This document shows, one piece after another, positions 1-9,562 of a DNA stretch of 64,000 nt. Both the position numbers and the translations under genes were made by a program. The notes under the pieces were generated by a model. It saw nothing but the letters and a program-made list of their open reading frames with translations. It was not told where the DNA came from and searched no databases. The stretch covers positions 1 through 64,000 of the forward strand of contig NZ_VJYI01000014.1 of NCBI RefSeq assembly GCF_008065375.1, given 5' to 3'. The stretch's first letter is position 1. Every line of letters begins with the position of its first letter. This DNA comes from Nonomuraea sp. SYSU D8015 (GTDB taxonomy: Bacteria; Actinomycetota; Actinomycetes; Streptosporangiales; Streptosporangiaceae).

Positions 1-59
1 CTGGGGCGGCGGGCGTCACCCGCGCAAGCGGAGAAGCCGGTCGTGAGACCGCACCTCGC
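1..59 (+). ncRNA. possible 3' end of an omega-RNA (IscB guide-RNA scaffold)
   Basis: This short stretch directly precedes the IscB-like gene. It holds a perfect hairpin at 38-51 (CGGTC, GTGA loop, GACCG); GUGA is a GNRA-type tetraloop. In characterised IscB loci the omega-RNA lies just upstream of the nuclease gene and its structured 3' end abuts the start codon. The call is inference: the 5' part lies outside the window and one hairpin is weak evidence. Confidence 0.3.
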
Positions 60-1222
60 GTGTTCGTCCTCGCCTCGGACGGCACACCGCTGGACCCGTG
101 CCACCCTGTCCGAGCCCGCGAACTCCTGAAGTCGGGGCGGGCGGTGGTGGCCCGGCACACCCCTTTCGTCATCCGGCTGAAGGACCGCACCGCCGAGCAG
201 TCGGAGGTCCAGGGAGTGGAGGTCGCTCTGGATCCCGGCAGCCGGCACACCGGCATCAGCGTGTTCCGCACCCACGGCAGCACCCGGCATGGGCTGTACG
301 GCATCCAGCTCGACCATCGCGGCGGCAAGATCCGCGACAAGCTCAGGGCCCCGGCGGCCTACCGGCGCGGCAGGCGGTCGCGAAACCTGCGTTACCGTGC
401 CCCCAGGTCGCCAACCGCGCCCGTCCGGGCGGCTGGCTGCCGCCGAGCCTGCGGCACCGGGTGGACACCGTGATGAGCTGGGTGCTGCGGCTGCGCCGCC
501 TGGCCCCCGTGCGGGCGATCCACGTGGAGACCGCGCGCTTCGACGTCCACGCCCTGGGTGAGGGCAGGCCGCTGGAGGGTGTGGAGTACCAGCACGGCAC
601 CTTGCACGGCTTTGAGGTGCGGGAATACCTGCTGGAAAAATGGGGCCGGGCGTGCGCCTACTGCCCGGCGAGCGGCGTCCCCTTGAACATCGACCACATC
701 CAGCCCCGCTCCCGCGGCGGCTCCGACCGCATCAGCAACCTGACTGTGGCGTGCGTACCCTGCAATCAGGCCAAGAACAACTCACCGGTCACCGAGTTCC
801 TGGCCGACCGCCCGGCGGTGCTGGCACGGGTGCTGGCCCAGGCCAAGGCGCCCCTACGGGACGCCGCAGCCGTCAATTCCACCCGCTGGGCCCTCTACGG
901 GGCATTGATGGCGACCGGCATGCCCGTACGCTGCTGCAGCGGCGGCCGCACCAAATGGAATCGGCACCGCCCCGGCGCACCCAAATCCCACACCCTGGAC
1001 GCCCTCCATGTGGGCGAACTCGACCATGTGGCCTCATGGCCGAGCCACGTACTAGTTGCTGCCGCGACCGGACGCGGTGCCTATTGCCGCACCCGGACCG
1101 ACAGGTACGCCTATACGACCAGAGGGAAGAATACCCGTGCATACCCTGACGGAGGTCCGCTCGGCGACGAACCGTCATTCCCTGGCACACCACGCGGGAG
1201 TCCGTTTCGTCCCCGGGCCTGA
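60..1222 (+). pseudogene. IscB-like RRXRR/HNH nuclease, frameshifted
   Basis: The N-terminal part is read from the GTG at 60. It shows a PLxP-type start (GTPLDPCHP), a RuvC-I motif (VALDPGSRHTGIS) and the arginine-rich bridge helix (YRRGRRSRNLRYRAPR). Near 408-412 the homologous reading jumps to another frame, which gives RPGGWLPPSLRHRVDTV, RuvC-II (IHVETARFD), an HNH domain (CAYC, IDHIQPRSRGGSD, CVPCNQAK) and RuvC-III (SHTLDALHVG). One missing T after CCCCAGG would restore FANRARPGGW and a single protein of about 387 residues. All catalytic motifs are intact on both sides of the break, so the lesion is recent or a base-call error. These proteins are RNA-guided nucleases spread with IS200/IS605-type elements; no transposase is visible here. 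Confidence 0.85.
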
Positions 1223-1447
1223 ACTCAAGGCCGGGGTAGGCGGCGCCGGTGCCCGACCCGGTACGGCAGCGCGAGCGGCGCAGGATCGTGCTGGGCGGTG
1301 ACGTGCCGAGCCCGGTCGATCCGCCTCCGGGTGCCGGTTCCATACGCGGTGCCCGCTGGCGTACGACGCCTGCCGCACCGACGAGCCGACGCTGACCACC
1401 AGCGACCATCCGGCAGCATGTCATCTTGTAAGCCGATAAAGGGAGAG

Positions 1448-3280
1448 ATGTTGTTCACCACCAGGCCCGAGCTGACGGGCGACTTCGGCATGGTCGCCAG
1501 CACCCACTGGCTCGCCTCTGCCACCGGCATGGGCGTGCTGGAGCGCGGCGGGAACGCCTTCGACGCGGCGGTGGCCGCCGGATTCGTGCTGCAGGTCGCC
1601 GAGCCGCACCTGAACGGCCCCGGAGGCGAGGTGCCGATCCTGCTCTGGAGCGAGGCCGAGCAGAAGGTGTCGGTGGTGTGCGGGCAGGGTGTGGCGCCCG
1701 CCGCGGCCACCATCGAGCGCTACACGGAGCTGGGGCTGGACCTCGTGCCGGGCACCGGGCTGCTGGCGGCCACCGTGCCGGGGGCGTTCGGCGGGTGGAT
1801 GCTCCTGCTGGAGCGGTGGGGCACCTGGCGGCTGGCCGACGTGCTCGCGCCCGCCATCCACTACGCCGAGCACGGCATCCCGGTGCTGGAGCGCATTTCC
1901 GCCACGATCGAGTCCGTCCGGGGGCTGTTCACCGAGGACTGGCCGACGTCGGCGGCGACCTGGCTGCCCGGCGGCGCCGTGCCTGCGCCCGGGTCGCGGC
2001 TGGCCAACCCGGTCCTGGCCGCCACGTACCGGAAGCTGATCGCCGAGGCCGGCTCCGGCAGCCGGGAGGAGCAGCTCGCAGCCGCGCGCAAGGCCTGGTA
2101 CGAGGGCTTCGTCGCGGAGGCGATCGCCGAGTTCAGCGCAAAGACGGCTTGGCGGGACAGCTCCGGCGAGGTGCACGGCGGGCTGCTCACCGGCGACGAC
2201 CTGGCGGGCTGGGCAGCGTCGGTCGAGGAGCCGGTCACCTTCGACTACCGGGGGCACACCGTGTGCAAGACCGGGCCCTGGGGGCAGGGCCCGGTGTTCC
2301 TGCAGCAGCTCGCCCTGCTCGACGGGTTCGACCTGGACGCGATGGGCCATCTCAGCGCCGACTACGTGCACACGGTGACGGAGGTCGCCAAGCTGGCCTT
2401 CGCCGACCGCGAGGCCTGGTACGGCGACGCCGGTGTGCCCATGTCCGACCTCTTGAGTGAGGCGTACACCGCCGAGCGGCGGCGGCTCGTCGGCCCCGAG
2501 GCCAGTCTGGAGCTGCGGCCGGGCGCTCCCGGCGGGCGCGTGCCCCGGCTGCCCGGCTTCCCCGCGCCCGGCACGGCGGCCAACGCGCCCGGCGTCTCCG
2601 GGGCGCGCTCCCCGCAGGGCGTCGGCGAGCCGACGGTCGCGGCGGGCGCCGGGGGCGTGGAGGCCGGCGACCAGGTGGTGTCCCCTGACGGGTCGGTCCG
2701 GGGCGACACCTGCCACGTCGACGTCGTGGACCGCTGGGGCAACATGGTCTCGGCCACCCCCAGCGGCGGCTGGCTGCAGAGCTCGCCGACCATCCCCGAT
2801 CTGGGCTTCTGCCTGGGGACGCGGGCGCAGATGTTCTGGCTGCAGGAGGGGCTGCCCGCCTCACTGCGGCCCGGGGCGCGGCCGCGTACCACGCTGTCGC
2901 CGTCGTTCGCGCTCAGGGACGGCCGGCCGTGGCTGGCGTTCGGCACCCCGGGCGGCGACCAGCAGGACCAGTGGAGCCTGAACTTCTTCCTTGCCGTCGT
3001 CCACGGGCAGCTGAACCTGCAGGAGGCCATCGACGCCCCCATGTTCCACTCCGAGCACTTCCCCAGCTCGTTCTACCCGCGCGGCTCCCGCCCCGGCGTC
3101 CTGCACGTCGAGGACCGCGTGGACCCGGGTGTGGTGGCGGAGCTGCGGCGGCGCGGGCACGAGGTCGAGGTCCAGGACCCGTGGACGCTGGGCAGGCTGA
3201 GCGCGGTGGCCAGGGACGGCGGCTTCCTCAAGGCCGCCGCCAACCCGCGCGGCGCCCAGGGCTACGCCGCCGGCCGCTGA
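1448..3280 (+). CDS. gamma-glutamyltransferase-like Ntn hydrolase
   Basis: About 610 residues of the gamma-glutamyltranspeptidase family, which hydrolyse or transfer gamma-glutamyl groups and cleave themselves at a threonine. The early family motif GGNAFDAAVAAGFVLQV and the glycine-rich HLNGPGGE are clear. The expected nucleophile is Thr421 in RGDTCHVDV, followed by the substrate loop PSGGWLQSSP and GTPGGDQQ. A long Gly/Pro/Ala linker precedes the cleavage site. No signal peptide is seen, so a cytoplasmic enzyme is likely, unlike secreted Ggt. The start is chosen because family homology begins at MLFTTRPEL; GGGAG lies at 1441-1445. The TTG at 1451 fits the spacing better and an in-frame ATG exists at 1418. 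True substrate unknown; it sits beside a sugar/cell-wall locus. Confidence 0.85.
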   Translation: MLFTTRPELTGDFGMVASTHWLASATGMGVLERGGNAFDAAVAAGFVLQVAEPHLNGPGGEVPILLWSEAEQKVSVVCGQGVAPAAATIERYTELGLDLVPGTGLLAATVPGAFGGWMLLLERWGTWRLADVLAPAIHYAEHGIPVLERISATIESVRGLFTEDWPTSAATWLPGGAVPAPGSRLANPVLAATYRKLIAEAGSGSREEQLAAARKAWYEGFVAEAIAEFSAKTAWRDSSGEVHGGLLTGDDLAGWAASVEEPVTFDYRGHTVCKTGPWGQGPVFLQQLALLDGFDLDAMGHLSADYVHTVTEVAKLAFADREAWYGDAGVPMSDLLSEAYTAERRRLVGPEASLELRPGAPGGRVPRLPGFPAPGTAANAPGVSGARSPQGVGEPTVAAGAGGVEAGDQVVSPDGSVRGDTCHVDVVDRWGNMVSATPSGGWLQSSPTIPDLGFCLGTRAQMFWLQEGLPASLRPGARPRTTLSPSFALRDGRPWLAFGTPGGDQQDQWSLNFFLAVVHGQLNLQEAIDAPMFHSEHFPSSFYPRGSRPGVLHVEDRVDPGVVAELRRRGHEVEVQDPWTLGRLSAVARDGGFLKAAANPRGAQGYAAGR

Positions 3281-3385
3281 CGCGGACGTTCACCAGAACT
3301 CCTCAGGATCACCTGCGCCGTCACGTGCGGATGGGAGCGCTAAACTTCCAACAACCTTTTCCTTTATTCAACGGTGGGATTCAGC

Positions 3386-4567
3386 GTGGAGCGACGCCCT
3401 GGTGTGCCCAGACTGCTCAGGGAGATCAATGACCGGGCCGCACTGGAGCTGCTGCTGGCCACCGGCCCCATGACGCGTGGCCAGATCGGCGACCTGACCG
3501 GCCTGTCCAAGGTCACGGCCTCGCAGACGCTGGCCAGGCTGGAGGAGCGCGGCCTGGTGGAGGTGGTCGGCACGCAGGCCGGCGGGCGCGGGCCGAACGC
3601 CGCCCTCTACTCCGTGATCGCCTCCAGCGCGTACGTCGCCGGCCTCGAGGTCGGACCGGAGCTGATCTCGTCCGCGGTCGCCGACATCCACGGCCACACC
3701 ATCGCCGAGGTCACCGTCGACCCCCACGGCCACGAGGACCCGGTCTCCGCCGTGCACGAGGCGATCGTCAAGGCGTGCCGCAGCGCCAAGGTCGGGCTCG
3801 GCAAGCTGCGCGGCGTCGTGATCGGCACGCCGGGCGTGGTCGACCCGCGCAGCGGCGACGTGCGCTTCTCCTTCGACCTGCCCGGCTGGCACGAGGGCAT
3901 CCACGAGGCCCTGGCCGGCGACCTGCGGCGCGAGGTCACGATCGAGAACGACGTCAACCTCGCCGCCATCGCCGAGCGCGCCGACGGCGCCGCCAAGGGG
4001 CTCGACGACTTCGTGCTGCTGTGGTCGAGCCGCGGCCTCGGCCTGGCGGTCATGCTCGGCGGGAAGCTGCACCGCGGGCGTTCGGGCAGCGCGGGAGAGA
4101 TCGGCTATCTGCCGGTGCCCGGCGTTCCGCTGCCGGAGGACATCCGCACCGCGCCGGGGCGGCTGCCGTCGCTGGCCGGCGGCCTGCAGTCGCTGGTGAG
4201 CGCCGAGGCGGTGTCGGAGCTGGCCCAGGGGTACGGGTTCGCGGCCGGCAGCGCGGGCGAGTGCGTGCAGGTCGCGGTGGCCGCGGGCGCCGAGGGCGAG
4301 GCGCTGCTCGACGAGGTCGCCAACCGGCTCGCCCTGGGCGTGGCCGCGGTCTGCGTGATCCTCGACCCCGGCCTGGTGGTGCTGGCCGGGGAGGTTGGCC
4401 AGGCCGGCGGGGCCGCGCTCGCGTCCCGGGTGGAGGAGGCCGTGGCCCGGATCTGCCCGGTGCGTCCCCAGGTCGTCACCACCACGGTGACCGACCGCAA
4501 CCCGGTGCTGCGCGGCGCCCTGCTCGCCGCCCTCGACCAGGCCCGCGAGGAGCTCCTCGCCCCCTGA
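3386..4567 (+). CDS. ROK-family transcriptional regulator (copy 1)
   Basis: About 393 residues: an N-terminal winged helix (LTGLSKVTASQTLARLEERG) and a ROK sugar-kinase-like domain with the family motif IENDVNLAAIAER. The cysteine zinc motif CxCGxxGCxE of ROK proteins is absent; GSAGEIGYLPVPG stands in its place. The GTG at 3386 is preferred over the GTG at 3374 because GGTGGG lies 7 bases upstream and because the paralogue at 9563 starts at the same alignment column (xRxPGxPRLL). The two paralogues are very similar and enclose the GH3/ABC operon, so both probably sense its sugar. Upstream, CTAAACTTCCAACAACCTTT loosely resembles the operator region before copy 2. Confidence 0.88.
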   Translation: MERRPGVPRLLREINDRAALELLLATGPMTRGQIGDLTGLSKVTASQTLARLEERGLVEVVGTQAGGRGPNAALYSVIASSAYVAGLEVGPELISSAVADIHGHTIAEVTVDPHGHEDPVSAVHEAIVKACRSAKVGLGKLRGVVIGTPGVVDPRSGDVRFSFDLPGWHEGIHEALAGDLRREVTIENDVNLAAIAERADGAAKGLDDFVLLWSSRGLGLAVMLGGKLHRGRSGSAGEIGYLPVPGVPLPEDIRTAPGRLPSLAGGLQSLVSAEAVSELAQGYGFAAGSAGECVQVAVAAGAEGEALLDEVANRLALGVAAVCVILDPGLVVLAGEVGQAGGAALASRVEEAVARICPVRPQVVTTTVTDRNPVLRGALLAALDQAREELLAP

Positions 4568-4734
4568 CGGATCCGCCGCGAGTGCCACACCCGTCCCCGG
4601 CCCCACGCCGACACCGTCACCGCCCGGCACCACCTCTCGCCGCACCCACCGGCCGGCGCCCACCGCCCAATGTGCCGCCGGCGCACGCGGCGGTGATGTC
4701 CGGCCGGGCGGGTGGTGAGGGCGGTGGTGGGCGC

Positions 4735-6174
4735 TCAGGCGGTCAGAAGTTCCACCGCGGCCTGGGCGTTGGCGCGGGCGGCGCCGTACGTGGCGATGTA
4801 GGCGGCGCTGGCGGGCCGCCACACGGGAAGCCCCATCTCGATCACCGTCGCGTCCGGCCGGGCCGCCACCAGCGCCGACACCAACTCCTGGCTCGCCCGG
4901 TGCCGGTGGGCGTCCTTGACCACGACGATCAGGGACCGGTTCGCGGCCTTGGCCAGCAACCCGGGCGCGTCGGCGGCCGCGGGCTCGACGCGGACGATCT
5001 CCGCGTCCGGCAGCCACGGCCCCACGCCCCACGGCACGTCCCCCACGGCGATCGTCGGCGGCGTGTCCACCTCGATCACCAGCGGCTCGACCAGCGGCTC
5101 CGTCGCTCCCGTCAGCCGCACGGCGCGCCGCGCGGCATGCAGCCCGACCATGTCCGGCTCGCCGGGCACCTCGCGCGCCCCGCCGAACCACTCCCGCAGC
5201 GCAGCGGCCCGCGCCGCCGCCTCCTCCAGCCGCTCGGCCGGCAGCCGGCCCTCGCGCACCGCGGAGACGATCTCCGCGATGATGGCCTGGACGTCGTCGT
5301 ACGCGGGCAGCGGCCCCAGGCACAGCAGGTCGGACCCGGCCGCGATGCTGAGCACGGCGCCCCCCGCCAGCCCCACGCTCTTGGTGATCGCGTGCATGTC
5401 CAGGGCGTCGGTGACGACCACGCCGTCGAAACCGAGCTCGCCCCTCAGGAGCCCGGTCAGCGCGGCGCCGGACAGGGTGGCCGGGGTGTCGCCGGTCAGC
5501 ACCGGCACCGCCACGTGCGCGGTCATCACCGACTTCGCCCCCGCCTCGATCGCCGCGCGGAACGGCGCGAGCTCCCGCTCGCGCAGCAGGTCCAGGTCGA
5601 CGTCCACGATCGGGATCGCGAGGTGGGAGTCCACGCGGGTGGCGCCGTGCCCCGGGAAGTGCTTGACGCAGGCGGCCACCCGTACCGACTGCAGGCCCTG
5701 GACGGCCGCCACCGTGTGCCGGGCTACCAGCTCCGCGTCCGGGCCGAACGACCGGGTGCCGATCACCGGGTTGTCGGCCTCGGTGTTGACGTCCGCGCTG
5801 GGCGCCATGTCCAGGTTGATGCCGCAGGCGGCCAGCTCGGCGGCGATCGCGCGATAGACGCGGCGGGTCAGCTCGACGTCGTCCACCGCGCCCAGGGCCG
5901 CGTTGCCCGGGTACGGGCTGCCGACGTGGTACGCCAGCCGCGTCACGTCGCCGCCCTCCTCGTCGAGCGAGATGACGGGCTCACCGGCTCCCCGCAGCGC
6001 CATGGTCAGCTCGCTCACCTGGCCGGGGTCGGCCACGTTGAACCCGAAGAGCGTGACACCGCCCAGGCCGTGCTCCAGCTCGCGCAGCACCCAGTCGGGC
6101 GCCGTTGTGCCCTCGAAGGCGACGAGCAGCGTGCCGGCCGCCAGGCGGCGCAGCCCCCGATCACTCTGAGTCAT
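4735..6174 (-). CDS. beta-N-acetylhexosaminidase, GH3 (NagZ type)
   Basis: A 479-residue glycoside hydrolase family 3 enzyme. The NagZ-subfamily loop KHFPGHG (171-177) continues to the Asp182-x-His184 dyad that serves as acid/base, and the nucleophile is Asp256 in VVTDALDM. NagZ enzymes remove N-acetylglucosamine from chitobiose or from GlcNAc-anhydroMurNAc fragments. The N-terminus is not a signal peptide, so it acts in the cytoplasm on imported substrate. It is the last gene of an operon behind two sugar permeases (70-bp gap). A second Ala-rich domain of about 120 residues follows the barrel. AGGAG precedes the ATG. Exact substrate (chito-oligosaccharide or muropeptide) is not decided by sequence. 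Confidence 0.88.
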   Translation of the reverse strand: MTQSDRGLRRLAAGTLLVAFEGTTAPDWVLRELEHGLGGVTLFGFNVADPGQVSELTMALRGAGEPVISLDEEGGDVTRLAYHVGSPYPGNAALGAVDDVELTRRVYRAIAAELAACGINLDMAPSADVNTEADNPVIGTRSFGPDAELVARHTVAAVQGLQSVRVAACVKHFPGHGATRVDSHLAIPIVDVDLDLLRERELAPFRAAIEAGAKSVMTAHVAVPVLTGDTPATLSGAALTGLLRGELGFDGVVVTDALDMHAITKSVGLAGGAVLSIAAGSDLLCLGPLPAYDDVQAIIAEIVSAVREGRLPAERLEEAAARAAALREWFGGAREVPGEPDMVGLHAARRAVRLTGATEPLVEPLVIEVDTPPTIAVGDVPWGVGPWLPDAEIVRVEPAAADAPGLLAKAANRSLIVVVKDAHRHRASQELVSALVAARPDATVIEMGLPVWRPASAAYIATYGAARANAQAAVELLTA

Positions 6175-6244
6175 GGCTCCTCATCCGTTTTCCGGCAGGA
6201 TCGAGTACGGCGCCGACGGCGCCGTACGGAAATTTCGTGGTTTG

Positions 6245-7096
6245 TCAGCCCTTCACGGCCCCCGCCACCAGGCCGGAGACCATGCGGCGTTGCACGAGAA
6301 GGAAGAAGACGACGACCGGGATCGTCATCAGGGTCGAACCGGCCATGATCGCGCCCCAGTCGACGCCCTTCTGGCCGAAGAAGTACTGCAGGGCCACCGG
6401 CATCGTGTATCCCTCCGACCCCGACATCAGGTAGAGGGCGAAGACCAGGTCGTTCCACGCGGTGATGAAGGAGAAGATGCTCGTGGCCACCAGGCCGGGC
6501 GCGACCAGCGGGAAGAGCACCTTCCAGAAGGTCGTCATGCGCCCCGCGCCGTCGATCCAGGCCGCCTCCTCCAGCGACTTGGGCACCGCGGCGACGAACG
6601 TCCGCAGCATCCACACGCCGAACGGCAGCGTCAGCGCCACCTGTGTGACGATCAGCCCGATGAGCTGGTCGCCGAGCCCGACCCGCTTGACCATCATGTA
6701 CAGCGGGATGAGCAGGCCCTCCGACGGCAGCATCTGCACGATCAGCAGCACCACGAGGAACGCGCCGCGGCCCTTGAACCGGAACCGGGCGATGGCGGTG
6801 GCCGACAGCAGGGCGAACGCCGAGCCGATGAGCACGGTGCCGAGCGCCACGATCGCGCTGTTGCGCATGTAGAGCCAGATGGAGTTGTTCGCGACGCCCT
6901 CGGTCAGCACCCGCTCGAAGTGGTCGAAGGTGAAGTGCGTCGGGAACGGGATGAACTCCGTGGTGAAGATCTGGTCGTTCTCCTTGAAGCCGGTGGAGAC
7001 CATCCAGTAGACGGGGAACACGGCCCAGAGGAAGACCAGGACGCCGGCCGTGTTCAGGAGGATCTTGCCGAGCCTCTTGCGGGCGAGCGGGGTCAC
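6245..7096 (-). CDS. sugar ABC transporter permease (MalG type)
   Basis: A 283-residue inner-membrane permease with about six membrane segments and the EAA loop near LEEAAWIDGAGRMTTFWKVL, which docks on a shared ATPase (MsiK/MalK type) encoded elsewhere. The GTG start overlaps the stop of the preceding permease (GTGA) and follows AGGAGGA, so the two are translationally coupled. With the upstream permease and binding protein it forms a CUT1 oligosaccharide importer feeding the GH3 enzyme downstream. Confidence 0.9.
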   Translation of the reverse strand: MTPLARKRLGKILLNTAGVLVFLWAVFPVYWMVSTGFKENDQIFTTEFIPFPTHFTFDHFERVLTEGVANNSIWLYMRNSAIVALGTVLIGSAFALLSATAIARFRFKGRGAFLVVLLIVQMLPSEGLLIPLYMMVKRVGLGDQLIGLIVTQVALTLPFGVWMLRTFVAAVPKSLEEAAWIDGAGRMTTFWKVLFPLVAPGLVATSIFSFITAWNDLVFALYLMSGSEGYTMPVALQYFFGQKGVDWGAIMAGSTLMTIPVVVFFLLVQRRMVSGLVAGAVKG

Positions 7097-8106
7097 ATCT
7101 CCTCCTGTTTCACGATCTGCCTGACGTACACGATGGTGATGAGGAGCAGGATGATCGTCAGGACGATCGAGATCGCCGCGCCGGTGCCGAGCTTCTGCGG
7201 AGGCTTGAACGCCTCCGCGACGGCGTACATCGACAGGTTGAAGCCGTCGCGGTTCGTGGGACCGTTCATGAGCACGTAGAGCTGGCTGAACACCTTGAAG
7301 TCCCAGATGATCGACAGGATCGTCAGGACCGCGAACACGGGCTTGAGCATCGGCAGGGTGATCTTCGTGAACGTGCGCCACGGCCCGGAGCCGTCCACCC
7401 TGGCCGCCTCGTACAGCTCGGCGGGGATGCCCTTGAGCCCGGCCAGCACCGAGACCGCGATGAACGGGAAGCCGGCCCACACCACGCACACCGTCAGCGC
7501 CACGTAGAGGGTGAAGGTGTCGTTGAGCCAGGGCGTGCCCGTCCAGCTCGACTGGCCCGTCGGCGGGGCGGCCAGCCAGTCGGGCAGCAGGTTCAGCGCC
7601 CAGTTGACGATGCCGGCCTCGGCGTCGAAGAGTGAGCGCCAGATGACGCCCTGCGCCACGGGCGGCACGGCCCAGGCGAACATGCACCCGATGACCACGA
7701 ACAGCGACATCTTCTTGCCGAGCCGGTGCAGGAGCACGCCGACCGCCGTGCCCATGATCAGCGTGAGGGCGACGGCGACGAAGGCGAACACCACGGTGTT
7801 GCGCAGGGCCGACCAGAAGATGTCGTTGCCGAGGATCCGCTCGAAGTTGTCCAGGCCCACCCACTCGGCCGGCCTGCTCCCCCTGATCTGGGCCAGCCCG
7901 ACCTTCTGGAAGGCCATGACGGCCAGCTGGAACATCGGATAGAGCAGCAGCCCCGCGATGACCAGCAGCCCGGGGACGAGCAGGACGTACGGGATGGCCC
8001 AGACCGGCATCCCGCTGGCCCGCACGCGCCCGGCGCTCTTCTTCCGCCGGTGCCCCGGGGCGGGAGACGAATCCCGGCCCCGGGCGACCGTTGTGGTGTC
8101 CGCCAT
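7093..8106 (-). CDS. sugar ABC transporter permease (MalF type)
   Basis: A 337-residue permease: basic cytoplasmic N-terminus (HRRKKSAGR), six predicted membrane helices and the EAA loop around LYEAARVDGSGPWRTFTKI. The ATG at 8106 lies two bases after the binding-protein stop. It is the first of the two importer permeases; no ATP-binding subunit is in the operon, as is usual for actinobacterial CUT1 systems that share MsiK. Confidence in the family is high; the sugar is inferred only from the neighbouring GH3 and ROK genes. Confidence 0.9.
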   Translation of the reverse strand: MADTTTVARGRDSSPAPGHRRKKSAGRVRASGMPVWAIPYVLLVPGLLVIAGLLLYPMFQLAVMAFQKVGLAQIRGSRPAEWVGLDNFERILGNDIFWSALRNTVVFAFVAVALTLIMGTAVGVLLHRLGKKMSLFVVIGCMFAWAVPPVAQGVIWRSLFDAEAGIVNWALNLLPDWLAAPPTGQSSWTGTPWLNDTFTLYVALTVCVVWAGFPFIAVSVLAGLKGIPAELYEAARVDGSGPWRTFTKITLPMLKPVFAVLTILSIIWDFKVFSQLYVLMNGPTNRDGFNLSMYAVAEAFKPPQKLGTGAAISIVLTIILLLITIVYVRQIVKQEEM

Positions 8107-8108
8107 CG

Positions 8109-9425
8109 TCACTGGTTCAGGATCTCTTCGAGTTCCTTGTTGGCGTCGGCGAGGGCCGTGGTGGTGTCCTTCTTGCCCTCGATGACGGCCCGCGCGGCGT
8201 TCTGCAGCACGGCCTTGGTCGCGTCGGCCTCGGCCCAGTTGGCGTCCGCGGGGAAGGCCTTGGCCTTGGCGAACGCCTGGGCGAAGGCGCCCTGTGCCGG
8301 GTCCTCGTTCAGCGCGGCCAGGGTGTCCGGGTAGACGGGGAGCAGCCCGCCTTCCTTGGCGTAGCGGTCGGCCCAGGTCTTGCTGGTGGCGAGCTTGATG
8401 TACTCCTTGCCGAGGTCGGGCTCCTTGGTGCCGCCCCACAGCGCGATGTCGTTGCCGCCGAAGAAGGACGGGGCCACGCCGCCGGTCTTGGCGGGCAGCG
8501 GGAAGAAGCCGAGCTTGTCGCCCTTCAGCTTGCCCTTGGAGTCCTCTTCGATGCCGGGCAGGTCCCAGGCCGCGGTGAGGTACATCGCGACCTTGTCGTT
8601 GGCGAAGCGCTTGCGGATGTCCACGGTGTTGAGCGTCAGGTTCGCCTTGCTGGACAGGCCGCCGCTGACCAGACCGGTGTAGGTCTCGAAGCCCTTGGCG
8701 AAGCCGGGCTCGGTGAGCTTGCCGACCCACTTGTCGCCTTCCTTGACGGCGTACTCGCCGCCCTCGGCCCAGGCGAACGCGGCCAGCAGGTGGTTGGCGT
8801 CGGAGCCGCCGTTGAAGGCGAAGCCGTCCACGCCCTCGCCCTTCTCCTTCTGGATCTTCTTGGCCGCGGCGACGAGCTCGTCCCAGGTCTTCGGGACCTC
8901 TATCTTGAGGTCCTCGAACCAGTCCTTGCGGTAGAGCACCGCGCGGGCGCCGGCGCCCCACGGCACGGCGTAGATCTCGCCGTCCACGGTTTCGTAGCCG
9001 TAGAGGTTCTGGGGGATCTGCGCCCGGTCGCCCTCGCGGGCGATGTCGGTGATCGGCGTCAGCGCGTCCTGGCTCTGCCACATCGGCACCTGGTCGTTGC
9101 CGATCTCGGTGACGTCCGGGCCCGTGCCGGTGGCGGCGGCGGCGAACTTGTCGGCCACCTGCGGCCACGGGATCCACTCGAGCTTGACGTCAGCGCCGGT
9201 CTGCTTCTTGAACTCGGCGTTGAGCTCGTCCATGTACTTGGCCGCGGCCGGGTTGCTGTCGCCCAGGCGCCACACACTGAGGGTCTTGCCGGCGTACTTG
9301 GGGCCGCTGGCGGGGGCGGCGGCGCTGGGTGAGGACGAGGGCTCTTGGCTGGAGCCACAGGCGGCCAGGCCCAGGGCCAGGGCGGCCGTGGTGACCGTAG
9401 TGGCTGTGATCTTCGCGATCCTCAC
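8109..9425 (-). CDS. sugar-binding lipoprotein of the ABC importer
   Basis: About 438 residues. A signal peptide with basic start (VRIAKI) and hydrophobic core ends in the lipobox LAAC, so the protein is anchored outside the membrane. The mature part is a family-1 solute-binding protein (YAGKTLSVWRLGDSN; ...LEWIPWPQVADKFAAA). The GTG at 9425 is chosen because AAGGGAGA lies just upstream and the signal peptide starts there; the in-frame ATG 54 bases earlier would spoil it. First gene of the operon, divergent from ROK copy 2, with an operator-like palindrome cluster between them. Confidence 0.9.
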   Translation of the reverse strand: MRIAKITATTVTTAALALGLAACGSSQEPSSSPSAAAPASGPKYAGKTLSVWRLGDSNPAAAKYMDELNAEFKKQTGADVKLEWIPWPQVADKFAAAATGTGPDVTEIGNDQVPMWQSQDALTPITDIAREGDRAQIPQNLYGYETVDGEIYAVPWGAGARAVLYRKDWFEDLKIEVPKTWDELVAAAKKIQKEKGEGVDGFAFNGGSDANHLLAAFAWAEGGEYAVKEGDKWVGKLTEPGFAKGFETYTGLVSGGLSSKANLTLNTVDIRKRFANDKVAMYLTAAWDLPGIEEDSKGKLKGDKLGFFPLPAKTGGVAPSFFGGNDIALWGGTKEPDLGKEYIKLATSKTWADRYAKEGGLLPVYPDTLAALNEDPAQGAFAQAFAKAKAFPADANWAEADATKAVLQNAARAVIEGKKDTTTALADANKELEEILNQ

Positions 9426-9505
9426 AGGGTTCTCCCTTCCCGGGTGCTGGCCTACGGTCCGCACCAGGCTGATCGTCAAATGCCGAACGACGCTGCTAAA
9501 CTAAC

Positions 9506-9526
9506 AAGAAACTTTCTTAAAAGAAA
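9506..9526. promoter_or_regulatory. overlapping palindromes, likely ROK operator
   Basis: AAGAAA-C-TTTCTT (9506-9518) and TTTCTT-AA-AAGAAA (9513-9526) are two perfect inverted repeats sharing the central TTTCTT arm. They lie in the gap between the binding-protein gene (reading left) and ROK copy 2 (reading right), in an otherwise GC-rich region. AT-rich palindromes of this kind are typical ROK/NagC-type targets. Binding is inferred. Confidence 0.6.
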
Positions 9527-9562
9527 CGCCCGTTAGGGATTCGTGACGAGAGGGGTGCGGTA

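Noticed and set aside
3775-6348. About 857-codon frame across ROK copy 1 and opposite the GH3 gene
   Set aside because: Arg/Gly/His-rich sequence spanning two well-supported genes on different strands; a composition artefact.
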